Shown here piece after piece: positions 22,320 through 31,772 of a stretch of DNA of 64,000 nucleotides. Source of the stretch: an uncultured Hyphomicrobiales bacterium (lineage in GTDB: Bacteria; Pseudomonadota; Alphaproteobacteria; Rhizobiales; Beijerinckiaceae); NCBI GenBank assembly GCA_903824185.1, contig CAIJVU010000063.1:57682-121681 (forward strand), written 5' to 3'. The number at the start of each line of letters is the position of its first letter. The first letter of the stretch is position 1. The notes beneath the pieces are model-generated. The model was not told where the DNA came from. It did not search any database and was given only the letters and a program-made list of their open reading frames with translations. The position numbers and the translations under genes were made by a program.

Positions 22320-23396
22320 TCAGCTCAATACATCCGCAATGGCTTTGCCGCAGGTGATGGTATCGGCAGGACCTTTCAAATCGCCCGTTCTGAGTTTGGG
22401 TTCTTTCAAAACGGTTTCGATGGCCGCTTCAATGCCACGCGCGGCGTCATGCTCGCCCAGATGATCCAGCATCATGGCGGCAGACCAGATCTGTCCGACA
22501 GGATTGGCAATATTTTTGCCGGCAATATCGGGCGCCGATCCGTGAACCGGTTCGAACAAAGAGGGGAAATGGCGTTCTGGATTGATATTGCCCGCAGGCG
22601 CCACAGCGATGGTGCCTGTGCAGGCCGGGCCGAGATCGGACAAGATATCGCCAAATAAATTGGACGCCACCACCACATCGAACAGATCGGGATTGCGGAC
22701 AAAATGCGCGGTTAAAATATCGATGTGATATTGGTCGCAGCGGATCGCGGGATAATGCTTTTGCATGGCGGCAAAGCGCTCGTCCCAATAGGGCATGGAG
22801 ATCGAAATGCCATTGGATTTTGTGGCCGAGGTCAGGTGCTTTTTCGGACGGGTTTGCGCGAGCTCAAAGGCAAATTTTAAAATGCGGTCGGTTCCGACGC
22901 GCGTAAATACGGATTGCTGCGTGACAAATTCGCGTTCCGTGCCCTCAAACATGCGGCCGCCGACGGAGGAATATTCGCCTTCGGTATTTTCGCGCACGAC
23001 ATAAAAATCAATGTCGCCGGGTTCCCGTCCAACCAGAGGGCAAGGCACGCCGGGCAAAAGTTTCACAGGACGCAAATTGACATATTGATCAAATTCTCGA
23101 CGAAACAGGATCAGCGAGCCCCATAGCGAGATATGATCCGGAATTTTTTCCGGCCAACCCACCGCACCAAAAAAGATCGCGTCTTTTTTCTCGAGTTGCT
23201 GTTTCCAGTCTTCGGGCATCATCCGCCCGTGCTTGGCGTAATAATCATAGCTGGAATAATCGCAATGCATCAGATCCAGCGTGAAACCGTATTTTTTGGA
23301 AGCGGCTTCAAGAACGCGTAACCCTTCGGGCACCACTTCCTTGCCGATTCCGTCACCCGCGATCACGGCAATAGAATAGCGACGATTGCTGCTCAT
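22320..23396 (-). CDS. Tartrate/D-malate-type dehydrogenase (isocitrate/isopropylmalate dehydrogenase family)
   Basis: This 358-residue beta-decarboxylating dehydrogenase begins IAVIAGDGIGKEVVPEGLRVL. The metal-site and hinge motifs are conserved (NLFGDILSDLGP, HGSAPDIAGKNIANP). The substrate-loop sequence GAVGWPEKIPDHISLWGSL and YVVRENTEGEYSS resemble tartrate dehydrogenase/decarboxylase (TtuC/DmlA) rather than LeuB. It would oxidise D-malate or tartrate with NAD and Mn2+ or Mg2+. GGGGAAGGA lies upstream of ATG. It has no operon partner of obvious pathway, so the true substrate is uncertain. Confidence 0.85.
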   Translation of the reverse strand: MSSNRRYSIAVIAGDGIGKEVVPEGLRVLEAASKKYGFTLDLMHCDYSSYDYYAKHGRMMPEDWKQQLEKKDAIFFGAVGWPEKIPDHISLWGSLILFRREFDQYVNLRPVKLLPGVPCPLVGREPGDIDFYVVRENTEGEYSSVGGRMFEGTEREFVTQQSVFTRVGTDRILKFAFELAQTRPKKHLTSATKSNGISISMPYWDERFAAMQKHYPAIRCDQYHIDILTAHFVRNPDLFDVVVASNLFGDILSDLGPACTGTIAVAPAGNINPERHFPSLFEPVHGSAPDIAGKNIANPVGQIWSAAMMLDHLGEHDAARGIEAAIETVLKEPKLRTGDLKGPADTITCGKAIADVLS

Positions 23397-23517
23397 GATA
23401 CGTTATCCTTCCCCAAGTTTTATGGAGAGAAAGCCAGCTTTGCCTGCCTCACATTGCCTTGTCTCTTTCAAAAGACCAAGACGCGCAGACAGCCTCTTTC
23501 TTTCTCTCTCTGTTTTA

Positions 23518-25008
23518 TTACTGAATCTGTGTGGTGCTTAAAGCCGCCTGACGACGCGGAGGCAGCGGCACTTTAGCCGGCAGGTCCGGCTTGGTTTCAG
23601 CTTCCGCGGGCGTCGGTGCAATGACATTGATCAGCTTGTTGTAGAAACCGTTTTTCTCCTCAGCCACGTCTTTGATGTCCTGCACCGCGGGGGCAGGCGA
23701 GGCGGATTTGAAGACATTGCTCAGATCACTAAATGTCGCGCCGAAAAGGCCCGTGCTTTGTGGCTCTGCAGATACAGGTTTCTGCGAGGCGACCACGGTT
23801 GGCTTGGCTGGTTTCGCAACAGCCACTTCCGCTTTGGTTGATGCGGGAGCGGGTTGGATCAGCTCGCTCTGCGGGGCCGCAGGGGAGGCAAGCGGTGTCA
23901 CGGCAGCAGCCGTCAACACAGGACGCGGCGTGCCGATCACCTCGCCTTTTTCATTGATGGCGACTTCCTGAATGGCGTTCAAGGCTTCCGGACGGCTCAC
24001 ATCGCCGAGATGGGTGATGATTTGCGGTGAGGAGCCCGTCACGATGCGGTCATCCTGATGCATGGCTAATGTGGTGGAGCGGAATTTCTCATTCTGGCCA
24101 CCATCGGCATAGGTGATGCGGATAGCGGGTGTGCCTTTTTCAATCAGCGTGGCCATTTCAACGGCATCCGTCTTTTGCTTTTCACGCACCGCATTCGCAA
24201 CCTCTGCAGGCACGGTATAGGACGGGCATTGGGCGGAGGGCTCGAAATGCGCGGATGTTTCGGCATTGAAGACATAACGCTGACCGCAATAATTGATTTT
24301 GGGTTCGCGCTTGGTCACTTCAAAGTGATCGGAGCCCTCTTTCAGGTTTTTCCAATAGGGCATGTTCGGATCATGGCGGAATTTGGCAAGATTTTCCGCG
24401 GTCATGTGAAACGGATAGGATTGGAACTGGATGTTCTTCTGGCCCGCATTAAAGGCCTCACGCATGACGGCATAGATTTCTTCAATCTGCGCATCGGTCA
24501 TCGCAAAGCAACCGCGTGACGAGCAGGTGCCATGCACCATGATGTCCCCGCCGGAGCGTCCCAGCGATTTTTCAAGCGGATTGGGATAGCCGACATTAAA
24601 CGCCAGCCAATAGGAGGAGAAGGGGTTCATCTGGCTGGCAGAGACCGTGTAAAATCCTTCGGGAACCTGACGGTCGCCTTCTTTGCGCTTGGGCCCCAAT
24701 TGACCCGACCAGCGGCACACCGGATAGGATTTCAAAAGCACATAATCGCCGGCGCGGTTTTGTTTCCAGATCTCGATTTCGGCTTCTTTTTTATAAGCCC
24801 GAATGACAATCGGGGCGTTCCGGTCGGTTTGCTTTTCCGCCATCAAAGCCAAGGTCGCCTGCGGCACCGGTGCCGATGCGCGTGCGGGTGTGCGTTGTAC
24901 GGTCTCGACATTACATCCTGCCAGACCCGCCGCCAGAGCAACAACCGCAAGGCTCTTGTGGACGAAGGGGATTTTGATCGATAGGGCACGACGTAGAAAT
25001 TGGGTCAT
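23518..25008 (-). CDS. L,D-transpeptidase (YafK-type) lipoprotein with long C-terminal tail
   Basis: This 496-residue exported protein has an N-terminal hydrophobic segment and lipobox LAGC (C32). The catalytic L,D-transpeptidase domain lies at about residues 65-200. Its active site HGTCSSRGCFAMT contains H159 and the nucleophile C167. YafK-type enzymes act on peptidoglycan crosslinks or detach lipoproteins from peptidoglycan. After the catalytic core comes a second, unrecognised region (about 200-370), then an Ala/Pro/Lys-rich tail ending in RRQAALSTTQIQ. AAGG before ATG supports the start. Confidence 0.87.
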   Translation of the reverse strand: MTQFLRRALSIKIPFVHKSLAVVALAAGLAGCNVETVQRTPARASAPVPQATLALMAEKQTDRNAPIVIRAYKKEAEIEIWKQNRAGDYVLLKSYPVCRWSGQLGPKRKEGDRQVPEGFYTVSASQMNPFSSYWLAFNVGYPNPLEKSLGRSGGDIMVHGTCSSRGCFAMTDAQIEEIYAVMREAFNAGQKNIQFQSYPFHMTAENLAKFRHDPNMPYWKNLKEGSDHFEVTKREPKINYCGQRYVFNAETSAHFEPSAQCPSYTVPAEVANAVREKQKTDAVEMATLIEKGTPAIRITYADGGQNEKFRSTTLAMHQDDRIVTGSSPQIITHLGDVSRPEALNAIQEVAINEKGEVIGTPRPVLTAAAVTPLASPAAPQSELIQPAPASTKAEVAVAKPAKPTVVASQKPVSAEPQSTGLFGATFSDLSNVFKSASPAPAVQDIKDVAEEKNGFYNKLINVIAPTPAEAETKPDLPAKVPLPPRRQAALSTTQIQ

Positions 25009-25193
25009 AGATGGAACCTTGTTAATCCGATCACAACGCTATGATCAGCCTGTCTGGTTTTAAGACCTCGATCTTACCCTTTTATTACCAAAAGGCTGTT
25101 TTGTCACCTTTTTGATCAGCCCCCCTCGGCCAAAACCAGCCGAGGCTGAGCGGCCCGAAATTTGGGTTAAAAAGCTGAAAATATTGAAGTATT

Positions 25194-26147
25194 TTAAATT
25201 TTACGACCGATATTGAGGAATTTTTCGGCCCGTTTGCGCCTGATTTCATCCCCAGACAGTCCCCGCAACGCGGCCAAGGCCTGTTCCATGGCTTTGCCTG
25301 CGGCATGGATGGCCGCTTCAGCGTCACGATGCGCACCGCCCACCGGTTCGGGCACAATCGTATCGATAATGCCGAAACGCAGCAGATCCTGCGCGGTGAT
25401 TTTCATATTGGTGGCGGCATCTTGGGCCCGTCCGGAATCGCGCCACAAAATGGACGCCGATGCTTCGGGCGAGGCCACGGTGTAGATCGAATGTTCCAGC
25501 ATCAAGACAGAGTTGCAGCTGGCAATGGCCACAGCGCCACCCGATCCGCCTTCGCCGATGACAAGGGCGATATTGGGAACGCCCAGTCCCAAACAGGCTT
25601 CGGTTGAACGGGCAATGGCTTCGGCCTGTCCGCGCTCTTCGGCATCAATGCCCGGAAAGGCACCCGCCGTATCAACAAAGCTGATAACAGGCAGCCCGAA
25701 ACGATCCGCCATTTCCATCAGGCGGATGGCTTTGCGATAGCCTTCAGGCATGGCCATGCCGAAATTATGCCGCAACCGGCTTTCGGTATCATGGCCTTTT
25801 TCCTGCCCGATGATGCACACGGCACGGCCGCGAAACCGGCCAAAACCCCCGACAATCGCCAGATCTTCCGCAAAGGCACGGTCTCCGGCCAAGGGCGTAA
25901 AATCCTCAATGAGCGCGCCGATGTAATCTTTGAAATGCGGCCGCAGCGGATGGCGGGCCACCAATGTTTTTTGCCAAGGGGTCAGCTGGCTGTAAATGTC
26001 CTTGAGACTGTTTGAGGCGCGTTGCCCGAGTTTGCGGGCTTCCTCGCGCATGGCCGCCGAATCGTTTTTCTCGGCACTGGCCAAGAGCTCGTCGGCTTTT
26101 GCCTCAAGTTCGGCAACGGGTTTTTCAAAGTCGAGATAGCTGCGCAT
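25194..26147 (-). CDS. accA: Acetyl-CoA carboxylase carboxyltransferase subunit alpha
   Basis: This 317-residue alpha subunit transfers the carboxyl group from biotin to acetyl-CoA, making malonyl-CoA for fatty acid synthesis. Characteristic segments are DFEKPVAELEAKADEL, RHPLRPHFKDYI, the crotonase-like core FGMAMPEGYRKA and the oxyanion region GEGGSGGAVAIA. ATG at 26147 was preferred over the preceding TTG. Its partner AccD is encoded at 36 kb in the trp run. Confidence 0.96.
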   Translation of the reverse strand: MRSYLDFEKPVAELEAKADELLASAEKNDSAAMREEARKLGQRASNSLKDIYSQLTPWQKTLVARHPLRPHFKDYIGALIEDFTPLAGDRAFAEDLAIVGGFGRFRGRAVCIIGQEKGHDTESRLRHNFGMAMPEGYRKAIRLMEMADRFGLPVISFVDTAGAFPGIDAEERGQAEAIARSTEACLGLGVPNIALVIGEGGSGGAVAIASCNSVLMLEHSIYTVASPEASASILWRDSGRAQDAATNMKITAQDLLRFGIIDTIVPEPVGGAHRDAEAAIHAAGKAMEQALAALRGLSGDEIRRKRAEKFLNIGRKI

Positions 26148-26246
26148 CAATCAAGGCATCCGGCAATCATAGGGACCTTCAGGACGACCGATTGATCGGA
26201 GATCGAAGGCTTGAGCGCGGAGTAGTGCCGTTTTGACTGTCTTTCG

Positions 26247-27011
26247 TCAAGCATTTGGATCAATCCGGAAGCCAGCGGGCGCGGATACGGGCGATAAAAA
26301 AGGTGTAAGTCTATGATTGGATTGTGTTTTTCTGACAGCAATCGGGCGGTGTAGTAATTTGGTCGCCTCAACAATATGCACGCCCGCAAAGGGCAATGAC
26401 AGGCTATCCCCGAGCTTTTCCCATAAAAAGGCGGTTTTCAGCATCATGCGGGTTGGAAAGGGCGGCATGAACAGCGACTCCGACCAGAAAATGGACGAAA
26501 ACATCGAATGTCGCAGCAATTGCGTTAATTGGCTGCGCGAATAAGGGTGCCCATAGCCAAAGGGCGTTGTGTCAAACCGGGCCCAGAGCCCACGCCGGTT
26601 CGGAACCACAGCCATCACGCTGCCGCCGGGCGAGAGAACCCGCCAGACCTCGTCAAGCAGGTCTTGCGGGCGGTCTTCCATTTCGATGCAGTGGATGAGC
26701 AAAACGCGGTCGAGGCTTTGGTCGGCAAAGGGTAAGGTTCCGGCATGAACAAGCGTTGTCGCCGATTTGCCATGCATGGGCCAGTGAATAACCCCTTGGC
26801 GATCGGGCATCGCCGCCAAGACCCTTTGCGCGCCTGATTTATGGCTATGGTGCCAGTGATCGAGATAGGGCACGGCATAACCAAGGCCCATCAGGCTCAA
26901 ACCCGAAACCGTTTTCCAACGTTGGGCCAGTTTTTCCATCAAGAGATGGCGCGCCACTGCACCCAGCGGGGTCCGGTAGAATTCGTGCAGATCGACCACA
27001 TCAATTGTCAT
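26247..27011 (-). CDS. SAM-dependent methyltransferase (type 11)
   Basis: This 254-residue cytoplasmic protein has a class I methyltransferase pattern. A glycine-containing first strand (SLMGLGYAVPYL) is followed by the acceptor region LPFADQSLDRVLLIHCIEM and by LLDEVWRVLSPGGSVMAVVPNR, typical of type 11 enzymes. The first motif is weakened (no DxGxGxG). The substrate is unknown. The gene is divergent from glyoxalase II, a pairing seen in other alphaproteobacteria. AAGG precedes ATG. Confidence 0.82.
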   Translation of the reverse strand: MTIDVVDLHEFYRTPLGAVARHLLMEKLAQRWKTVSGLSLMGLGYAVPYLDHWHHSHKSGAQRVLAAMPDRQGVIHWPMHGKSATTLVHAGTLPFADQSLDRVLLIHCIEMEDRPQDLLDEVWRVLSPGGSVMAVVPNRRGLWARFDTTPFGYGHPYSRSQLTQLLRHSMFSSIFWSESLFMPPFPTRMMLKTAFLWEKLGDSLSLPFAGVHIVEATKLLHRPIAVRKTQSNHRLTPFLSPVSAPAGFRIDPNA

Positions 27012-27085
27012 AGAAGGCCTTTAAATGGGTATCGGCTTTGGTTTACAGACTATATTAGCACAAATAAAGGTTGGCAGGAGTTTGG

Positions 27086-27856
27086 ATGATGAGCGCGCAG
27101 ATTTACCAGTTTCTGATCGGGTCGGATAATTTCGGGGTTTTGCTGCATGATCCGAAAACCGGTGCGACGGCCAGTATCGATGCGGGGGAAGAAGCCCCTA
27201 TTCTGGAAGCCTTGGAGACAACAGGCTGGCGTCTGACCGATATTTTGGTCACGCATCATCATGGCGACCATATTGCGGGGCTTGCGGCTTTGCGCAGCAA
27301 ATTGGGCGCGCAGGTGGTGGGTGCTGCCGCCGACAAGCACCGGATTGCCGATATCGATCTGGCCGTGAAAGAAGGCGATCATTTCACTATGGGCAGCTTG
27401 GAGGTCAGGGTTTTTGAAACCCCCGGCCACACGGTCGGCCATATTGCGTTTCATCTGCAGCATGAAAAACTGTTATTTGCCGGTGATACTTTGTTTGCCA
27501 TGGGATGTGGCCGTTTATTTGAAGGCACGCCTGCGGATATGCACCAGTCCTTGCAAAAACTGGCGGCTTTGCCACAGGATACGGCGCTTTATTGCGGCCA
27601 TGAATATACGCTCTCGAATGGTCGCTTTGCCTTGCGTGTGGATCCCGACAATGCAGCCTTGAAACAACGCATGCTCGAAGTGGAGGCTTTGCGCGCGCAA
27701 AACCGGTTTACAATTCCGTCCACATTGTCTCAGGAATTGGCCACCAATCCGTTTTTGCGGGCTGCTGATCCTGCCATTGCCCGGACCATCGGTCTTGAGG
27801 GCCAAACACCCTTGGCGGTTTTTACAGCCTTGCGGGAGCTGAAAAACAAGGGTTGA
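27086..27856 (+). CDS. gloB: Hydroxyacylglutathione hydrolase (glyoxalase II)
   Basis: This metallo-beta-lactamase-fold enzyme of about 257 residues hydrolyses S-lactoylglutathione, finishing methylglyoxal detoxification. The metal motif THHHGDH is at residues 56-62. Further ligands are in ETPGHTVGHIAF, AGDTLFAMGCGRLFEG and YCGHEYT, all typical of GloB. AGGAG precedes ATG; two adjacent ATGs (27086, 27089) are possible. Confidence 0.95.
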   Translation: MMSAQIYQFLIGSDNFGVLLHDPKTGATASIDAGEEAPILEALETTGWRLTDILVTHHHGDHIAGLAALRSKLGAQVVGAAADKHRIADIDLAVKEGDHFTMGSLEVRVFETPGHTVGHIAFHLQHEKLLFAGDTLFAMGCGRLFEGTPADMHQSLQKLAALPQDTALYCGHEYTLSNGRFALRVDPDNAALKQRMLEVEALRAQNRFTIPSTLSQELATNPFLRAADPAIARTIGLEGQTPLAVFTALRELKNKG

Positions 27857-28038
27857 GGGATTTTTTGCCGTAAATCGGGCGGAAGATTGCGCCCAGAATG
27901 GGTCTTTGATGAAAAAGCACAGCTTGGCTGTCCGGAGTGCTTCTCATTTGCCCACTTCTCGTCTAGCTTCGCGGCTTAATGAGAATCAGCTCTCCCTGTT
28001 ATGCTGCTTTTAAGCGGTTGCGATGAAGGATTTTGAAC

Positions 28039-28356
28039 ATGACCGAAAAAACCACCGATGCCACATTTGAAAACGATGTTTTGAAGGCCTCTCAGCCTGT
28101 TGTTGTCGATTTTTGGGCGGAATGGTGTGGTCCCTGCCGGATGATTGCACCGGCGCTTGACGAGATTTCTCGTGAAATGGGCGACAAGGCCAAGATCGTG
28201 AAATTGAATGTCGACGAGAACCCCGCCGTTGCTGCGCAATATGGCATCCGTTCGATCCCGACTTTGTTGATTTTCAAGAATGGCCAGCTCGCTTCCCAAA
28301 AAGTGGGTGCTGCATCCAAGACCGATCTGTCGAAATGGATTTCGACCAATCTCTGA
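28039..28356 (+). CDS. trxA: Thioredoxin
   Basis: This 105-residue thioredoxin has the redox site WCGPC at residues 29-33, the preceding VVVDFWAEW strand and the cis-proline segment [12 protein letters not shown]. It reduces protein disulfides in the cytoplasm. ATG at 28039 follows AAGGA by eight bases. A strong terminator closes the gene, so it is probably monocistronic. FolC is convergent. Confidence 0.97.
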   Translation: MTEKTTDATFENDVLKASQPVVVDFWAEWCGPCRMIAPALDEISREMGDKAKIVKLNVDENPAVAAQYGIRSIPTLLIFKNGQLASQKVGAASKTDLSKWISTNL

Positions 28357-28388
28357 TCTCTTGGCAGATGCGCTGAGTAGAAATTGAA

Positions 28389-28410
28389 GGGCGCCTTTGG
28401 CGCCCTTTTT
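28389..28410 (+). terminator. Rho-independent terminator of trxA
   Basis: GGGCGCC - TTT - GGCGCCC is followed by five T, starting 33 bases past the trxA stop and just before the folC stop on the other strand. Confidence 0.9.
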
Positions 28411-28422
28411 CATCACTTGCGT

Positions 28423-29748
28423 TCAAAGCGGTGGCGTCTCATTGCGGCGTAACACATCGCCCGCCAGATAAAGTGATCCGCAAATGACAATGCGGGGTTG
28501 TTGATCCCACGATCTCTCGCAGATCAGTTGCAAGGCGTGCTCGATACTTTGTGCTTCCAAGGCTTCATAGCCCGCGCTCCGCGCTTGGGCGGCCACCTCT
28601 TCGGCTTTGCGGCTTGCGGCATGATCGGGGATCGGCACAGCGATCACGAGGGGTGCTAAGGCGCGGAATTGATCCAGAAAGCCTTGCGAATCTTTGCTGC
28701 TGAGCAAGCCCGCAATCAGGACAAGCGGGCGGGGCTGTTGAAGATGAAGCGTTGCCACTGTCTCTGACAAGACGCGCGCGCCATCGCGGTTATGGCCCCC
28801 GTCCAGCCATAATTCACTGTGAGGAGGCAATTGCTGCGCGAGCCGCCCTGCAGTGAGATTTTGCATACGGGCGGGCCAGACGGCTGTTGTCAGACCTTGT
28901 TCAAACAAGCCTGTTTCGATGAGGCCGAAGCCAGCAACCCGCAAAGCCGCAATGGCCGTTCCGGCATTGATGTGCTGGTGATGTCCCGCCATGCGCGGCA
29001 AGGGCAGATCAAGCAGGCCATGATCGTCTTGATAGACCAATCGACCGTCTTCCGCATGCACATGAAAATCCTGCCCGAAGCGGATCAAGGGAGCTTGCAG
29101 CCGCAAGGCTGATGTTTCAATCACGTTTTCGGCGTCAACAAAGCCTTGATGCGACACGATCACCGGTGCACCGCGTTTGATAATTCCTGCTTTTTCGGCA
29201 GCAATGCCGGCAATATCGGCTCCGAGAAAGTCCGTATGATCAATGGAAACGGGTGTGATGATTGAGGCCACGGGCTTGTCAATCACATTGGTGGCATCAA
29301 AACGCCCGCCCAGTCCGACTTCCAGCAATAAAACATCGGCAGGATGTTCTGAAAAAAGCAATAAAGCGGCAGCCGTGATGATTTCGAAAATCGTAATGGG
29401 TTGGCCTTGATTGGCGTCTTCGCAGCGGATCAAAGCATCGGCCAGAGCAGCGTCGCTCACAAGGACACCGCCGCCTGTTCGGCCGATGCGGATGCGTTCG
29501 TTGAAACGCACCAGATGCGGGGATGTGTAGACATGCACGCGCAAGCCTTGGGCTTCGAGCATCGCCCGCATAAAGGCTATGGTGGAGCCTTTGCCATTGG
29601 TGCCTGCAATATGGAATGTGGGGGGCAGACGGTGATGCGGGTTGCCCAGCGCGACCAGCAAACGCTCCATCCTATCAAGCTTGAGGTCAATCAGGCGGGG
29701 ATGAAGCTGTGTCAGACGGTCGATGAGCTGGGCAGTCGTCTTGGACAC
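28423..29748 (-). CDS. folC: Bifunctional dihydrofolate/folylpolyglutamate synthase
   Basis: This Mur-ligase-family enzyme of about 441 residues adds glutamate to dihydropteroate and folates. The ATP loop GTNGKGS is at about residues 49-55. The SPHLVRFNERIRI and VGLGGRFDATN motifs and the C-terminal domain with DGGHNRDGAR are present. The GTG at 29748 follows AAGGA and gives the normal length. The frame continues upstream into the ridA gene without support. The gene lies downstream of ridA on the same strand, with a perfect nine-pair hairpin between. Confidence 0.93.
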   Translation of the reverse strand: MSKTTAQLIDRLTQLHPRLIDLKLDRMERLLVALGNPHHRLPPTFHIAGTNGKGSTIAFMRAMLEAQGLRVHVYTSPHLVRFNERIRIGRTGGGVLVSDAALADALIRCEDANQGQPITIFEIITAAALLLFSEHPADVLLLEVGLGGRFDATNVIDKPVASIITPVSIDHTDFLGADIAGIAAEKAGIIKRGAPVIVSHQGFVDAENVIETSALRLQAPLIRFGQDFHVHAEDGRLVYQDDHGLLDLPLPRMAGHHQHINAGTAIAALRVAGFGLIETGLFEQGLTTAVWPARMQNLTAGRLAQQLPPHSELWLDGGHNRDGARVLSETVATLHLQQPRPLVLIAGLLSSKDSQGFLDQFRALAPLVIAVPIPDHAASRKAEEVAAQARSAGYEALEAQSIEHALQLICERSWDQQPRIVICGSLYLAGDVLRRNETPPL

Positions 29749-29770
29749 GGGACGTGATCCTTTGTCGTCA

Positions 29771-29793
29771 GAACCGGTTTGAATAACCGGTTC
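29771..29793 (-). other. Hairpin between ridA and folC
   Basis: GAACCGGTT (29771-29779) and AACCGGTTC (29785-29793) are perfect complements around a five-base loop. There is no T-run on the minus strand, so it may pause or stabilise rather than terminate. Confidence 0.55.
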
Positions 29794-29810
29794 TGAGCTT
29801 TCTTCAGGAT

Positions 29811-30161
29811 TTAGCGCGCAGCAACCACTGCGATTTCCACTTTGTATTCGGGGGCTGCCAATTTGGCTTCCACCGTGGCGCGGGCGGGGGTGCAGCCTGC
29901 GGCCACCCAACCATCCCAAACAGCATTCATTTCACCGAAGGTGCTGATATCGGTCAACCAGATATTGGCGGACAATAATTTTGTTTTGTCCGTTCCGGCT
30001 TCTTTCAAGATGGCGTCGATTTGCGCGAGAATATCGGCGGTCTGATCATGGACGCTGCCGCCTTTGGTGGTGCTGGCGACCTGACCGGACAAATAGACGG
30101 TGTGGCCATGAATGACGGCTTTGCTCATGCGTGGTCCGGTGCCGATGCGGGTAATGCTCAT
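29811..30161 (-). CDS. ridA: RidA-family enamine/imine deaminase
   Basis: This 116-residue protein of the RidA/YER057c family hydrolyses reactive enamines or imines formed by PLP enzymes. HGHTVYLSGQVA, the conserved arginine in CTPARATVEAKLA and the C-terminal EIAVVAAR fit the family. It belongs to the RidA superfamily, but the subgroup was not determined. ATG at 30161 follows AGGAGAG at ideal spacing. It is divergent from sppA. Confidence 0.9.
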   Translation of the reverse strand: MSITRIGTGPRMSKAVIHGHTVYLSGQVASTTKGGSVHDQTADILAQIDAILKEAGTDKTKLLSANIWLTDISTFGEMNAVWDGWVAAGCTPARATVEAKLAAPEYKVEIAVVAAR

Positions 30162-30445
30162 AATACTCTCCTGAGGCTGCCTGATGGGGAAACAAGTCAA
30201 TGCGGGTTAAGCCGGTCCTTGATTGGGCCGTGGTCCGGTTGCTTCACGGGTTAGCTGGTGCTGGGCGTTCATTCAAGCCTCTGTTTGAGAGATTTATGAC
30301 GTTTGATGTCGCTTCTTTCGCTCAACCACCAGAAAAGGCTTGCTTTTTTATGCATTTTGGGCGGATAGAGATGTCAAATAACAAGATCCGCTCTTGTTCC
30401 CGCCAAAATTTAATCAAGCCCCGATTGTGCCTCACGGAATTGATG

Positions 30446-31408
30446 ATGAGCGAAACAGATTATCTGGTTGAACGACGCAGTCTGAAAAAAAGCCGTTCGC
30501 GGTGGCGATTGGCAGCCTTTGCCGTGGCAGCGATTTCTGTGGTGTGTTTCGGATATTGGCAGTTCGGACGTGATGCGGTGGTCGAACATCAGGCCCATAT
30601 TGCCCGACTGGATGTCCGCGGCGTCATTGCCGGCGAACGCACGACGCTTGATCTGATCAAGCGGGTGAAGGACAGCAAAGCGCGTGCGGCGGTGGTGGTC
30701 ATCGACAGCCCCGGTGGCACCGTTGCGGGATCGGATGCGCTGTATTCGGCCTTGCGTGATCTCTCGGCAACCATGCCTGTGGTGGCGGTGGTGGACGGCA
30801 TGGCTGCATCGGGCGGCTATATTGCAGCGCTTGCCAGCGATCATATCATTGCCCGCCGGACATCGATTGTTGGCTCCATCGGTGTTTTGTTTCAATATCC
30901 CAATGTGGTGAAATTACTCGATACTTTGGGTGTGAAAATGGAAGGGGTGAAATCAAGCCCCCTGAAGGCCGCCCCCAATCCGGTTGAAACCACCACACCG
31001 GAGGCCCGCGCCGCCCTTGAGGCTGTCGTGATGGATACGTTTGCCTGGTTCAAAGATATTGTGCGCGAGCGGCGGCATTTGAGCGATGCCGAATTGGCCC
31101 TTGTCAGCGATGGCCGGATTTTCACCGGCAAGCAGGGGCTGGCCCTCAAGCTTGTTGATGCTTTGGGCGATGAAAAGGATGCCATTGCTTGGCTTGAGAA
31201 AGAAAAAGGCCTGCCTCAGAATTTGAAGGTCAAGCGCTACCGCCCCAAGAAGAATTTGGAGGCGTTTGACCTCGTCAATGGCGCGGCCTCAGTGGCCCAT
31301 GCCATGGGATTTGAGGTTTTGGCATCCGTGTTGCAACGCAGTAACGCTGAAAATCAAGGGGTTGTTCTTGACGGGCTTTTAGTGCTCTGGCACCCTAGCA
31401 GTCAGTAA
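30446..31408 (+). CDS. sppA: Signal peptide peptidase SppA (short form)
   Basis: This membrane-anchored serine protease of 320 residues degrades cleaved signal peptides. One transmembrane segment is at about residues 22-40 and the catalytic domain faces the periplasm. The nucleophile S122 is in [10 protein letters not shown] and the general base K174 is in [10 protein letters not shown]. The ATG at 30446 has GGA at eight bases. The frame extends 80 codons upstream without a plausible start. It heads the run sppA-ihfB-lapA-ocd-trpFBA-accD. Confidence 0.93.
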   Translation: MSETDYLVERRSLKKSRSRWRLAAFAVAAISVVCFGYWQFGRDAVVEHQAHIARLDVRGVIAGERTTLDLIKRVKDSKARAAVVVIDSPGGTVAGSDALYSALRDLSATMPVVAVVDGMAASGGYIAALASDHIIARRTSIVGSIGVLFQYPNVVKLLDTLGVKMEGVKSSPLKAAPNPVETTTPEARAALEAVVMDTFAWFKDIVRERRHLSDAELALVSDGRIFTGKQGLALKLVDALGDEKDAIAWLEKEKGLPQNLKVKRYRPKKNLEAFDLVNGAASVAHAMGFEVLASVLQRSNAENQGVVLDGLLVLWHPSSQ

Positions 31409-31451
31409 ATCCTCATCAATAAGATTTTGGGAACAAAGGTTTTTAATCATC

Positions 31452-31745
31452 ATGATCAAATCCGAATTGGTACAAAAAATAGCCGATCGTTATCCGGAAC
31501 TGTATCAGCGGGATGCTGAAAACGTTGTGAATGCCATTCTTGACGAGATCGGCAATGCATTGGCGCGTGGGGATCGGGTTGAAATTCGCGGCTTCGGAGC
31601 TTTCTCCACCAAGCAGCGTGATGCGCGTGTGGGTCGCAATCCGCGGACGGGTGATCATGTGCCGGTCGAGGAAAAGCTGGTTCCTGTCTTTCGGGCAGGC
31701 AAGGAAATGCGCGAACGGATCAACCGCTCACGCCAGCAGGTTTAG
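31452..31745 (+). CDS. ihfB: Integration host factor subunit beta
   Basis: This 97-residue HU/IHF-fold DNA-bending protein starts [17 protein letters not shown]. It has the DNA-intercalating arm RNPRTGDHV and [13 protein letters not shown]. The beta subunit pairs with IhfA, which is not in this window. It lies 43 bases after sppA, the common alphaproteobacterial order. Confidence 0.96.
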   Translation: MIKSELVQKIADRYPELYQRDAENVVNAILDEIGNALARGDRVEIRGFGAFSTKQRDARVGRNPRTGDHVPVEEKLVPVFRAGKEMRERINRSRQQV

Positions 31746-31772
31746 TTTCTGGATCCTTTGATGGGGGGCGCA

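Noticed and set aside
27909..28013. 34-codon frame upstream of trxA (MKKHSLAVRS onward)
   Set aside because: No good ribosome binding site and no hydrophobic or conserved-looking features; it probably lies in the trxA promoter region.
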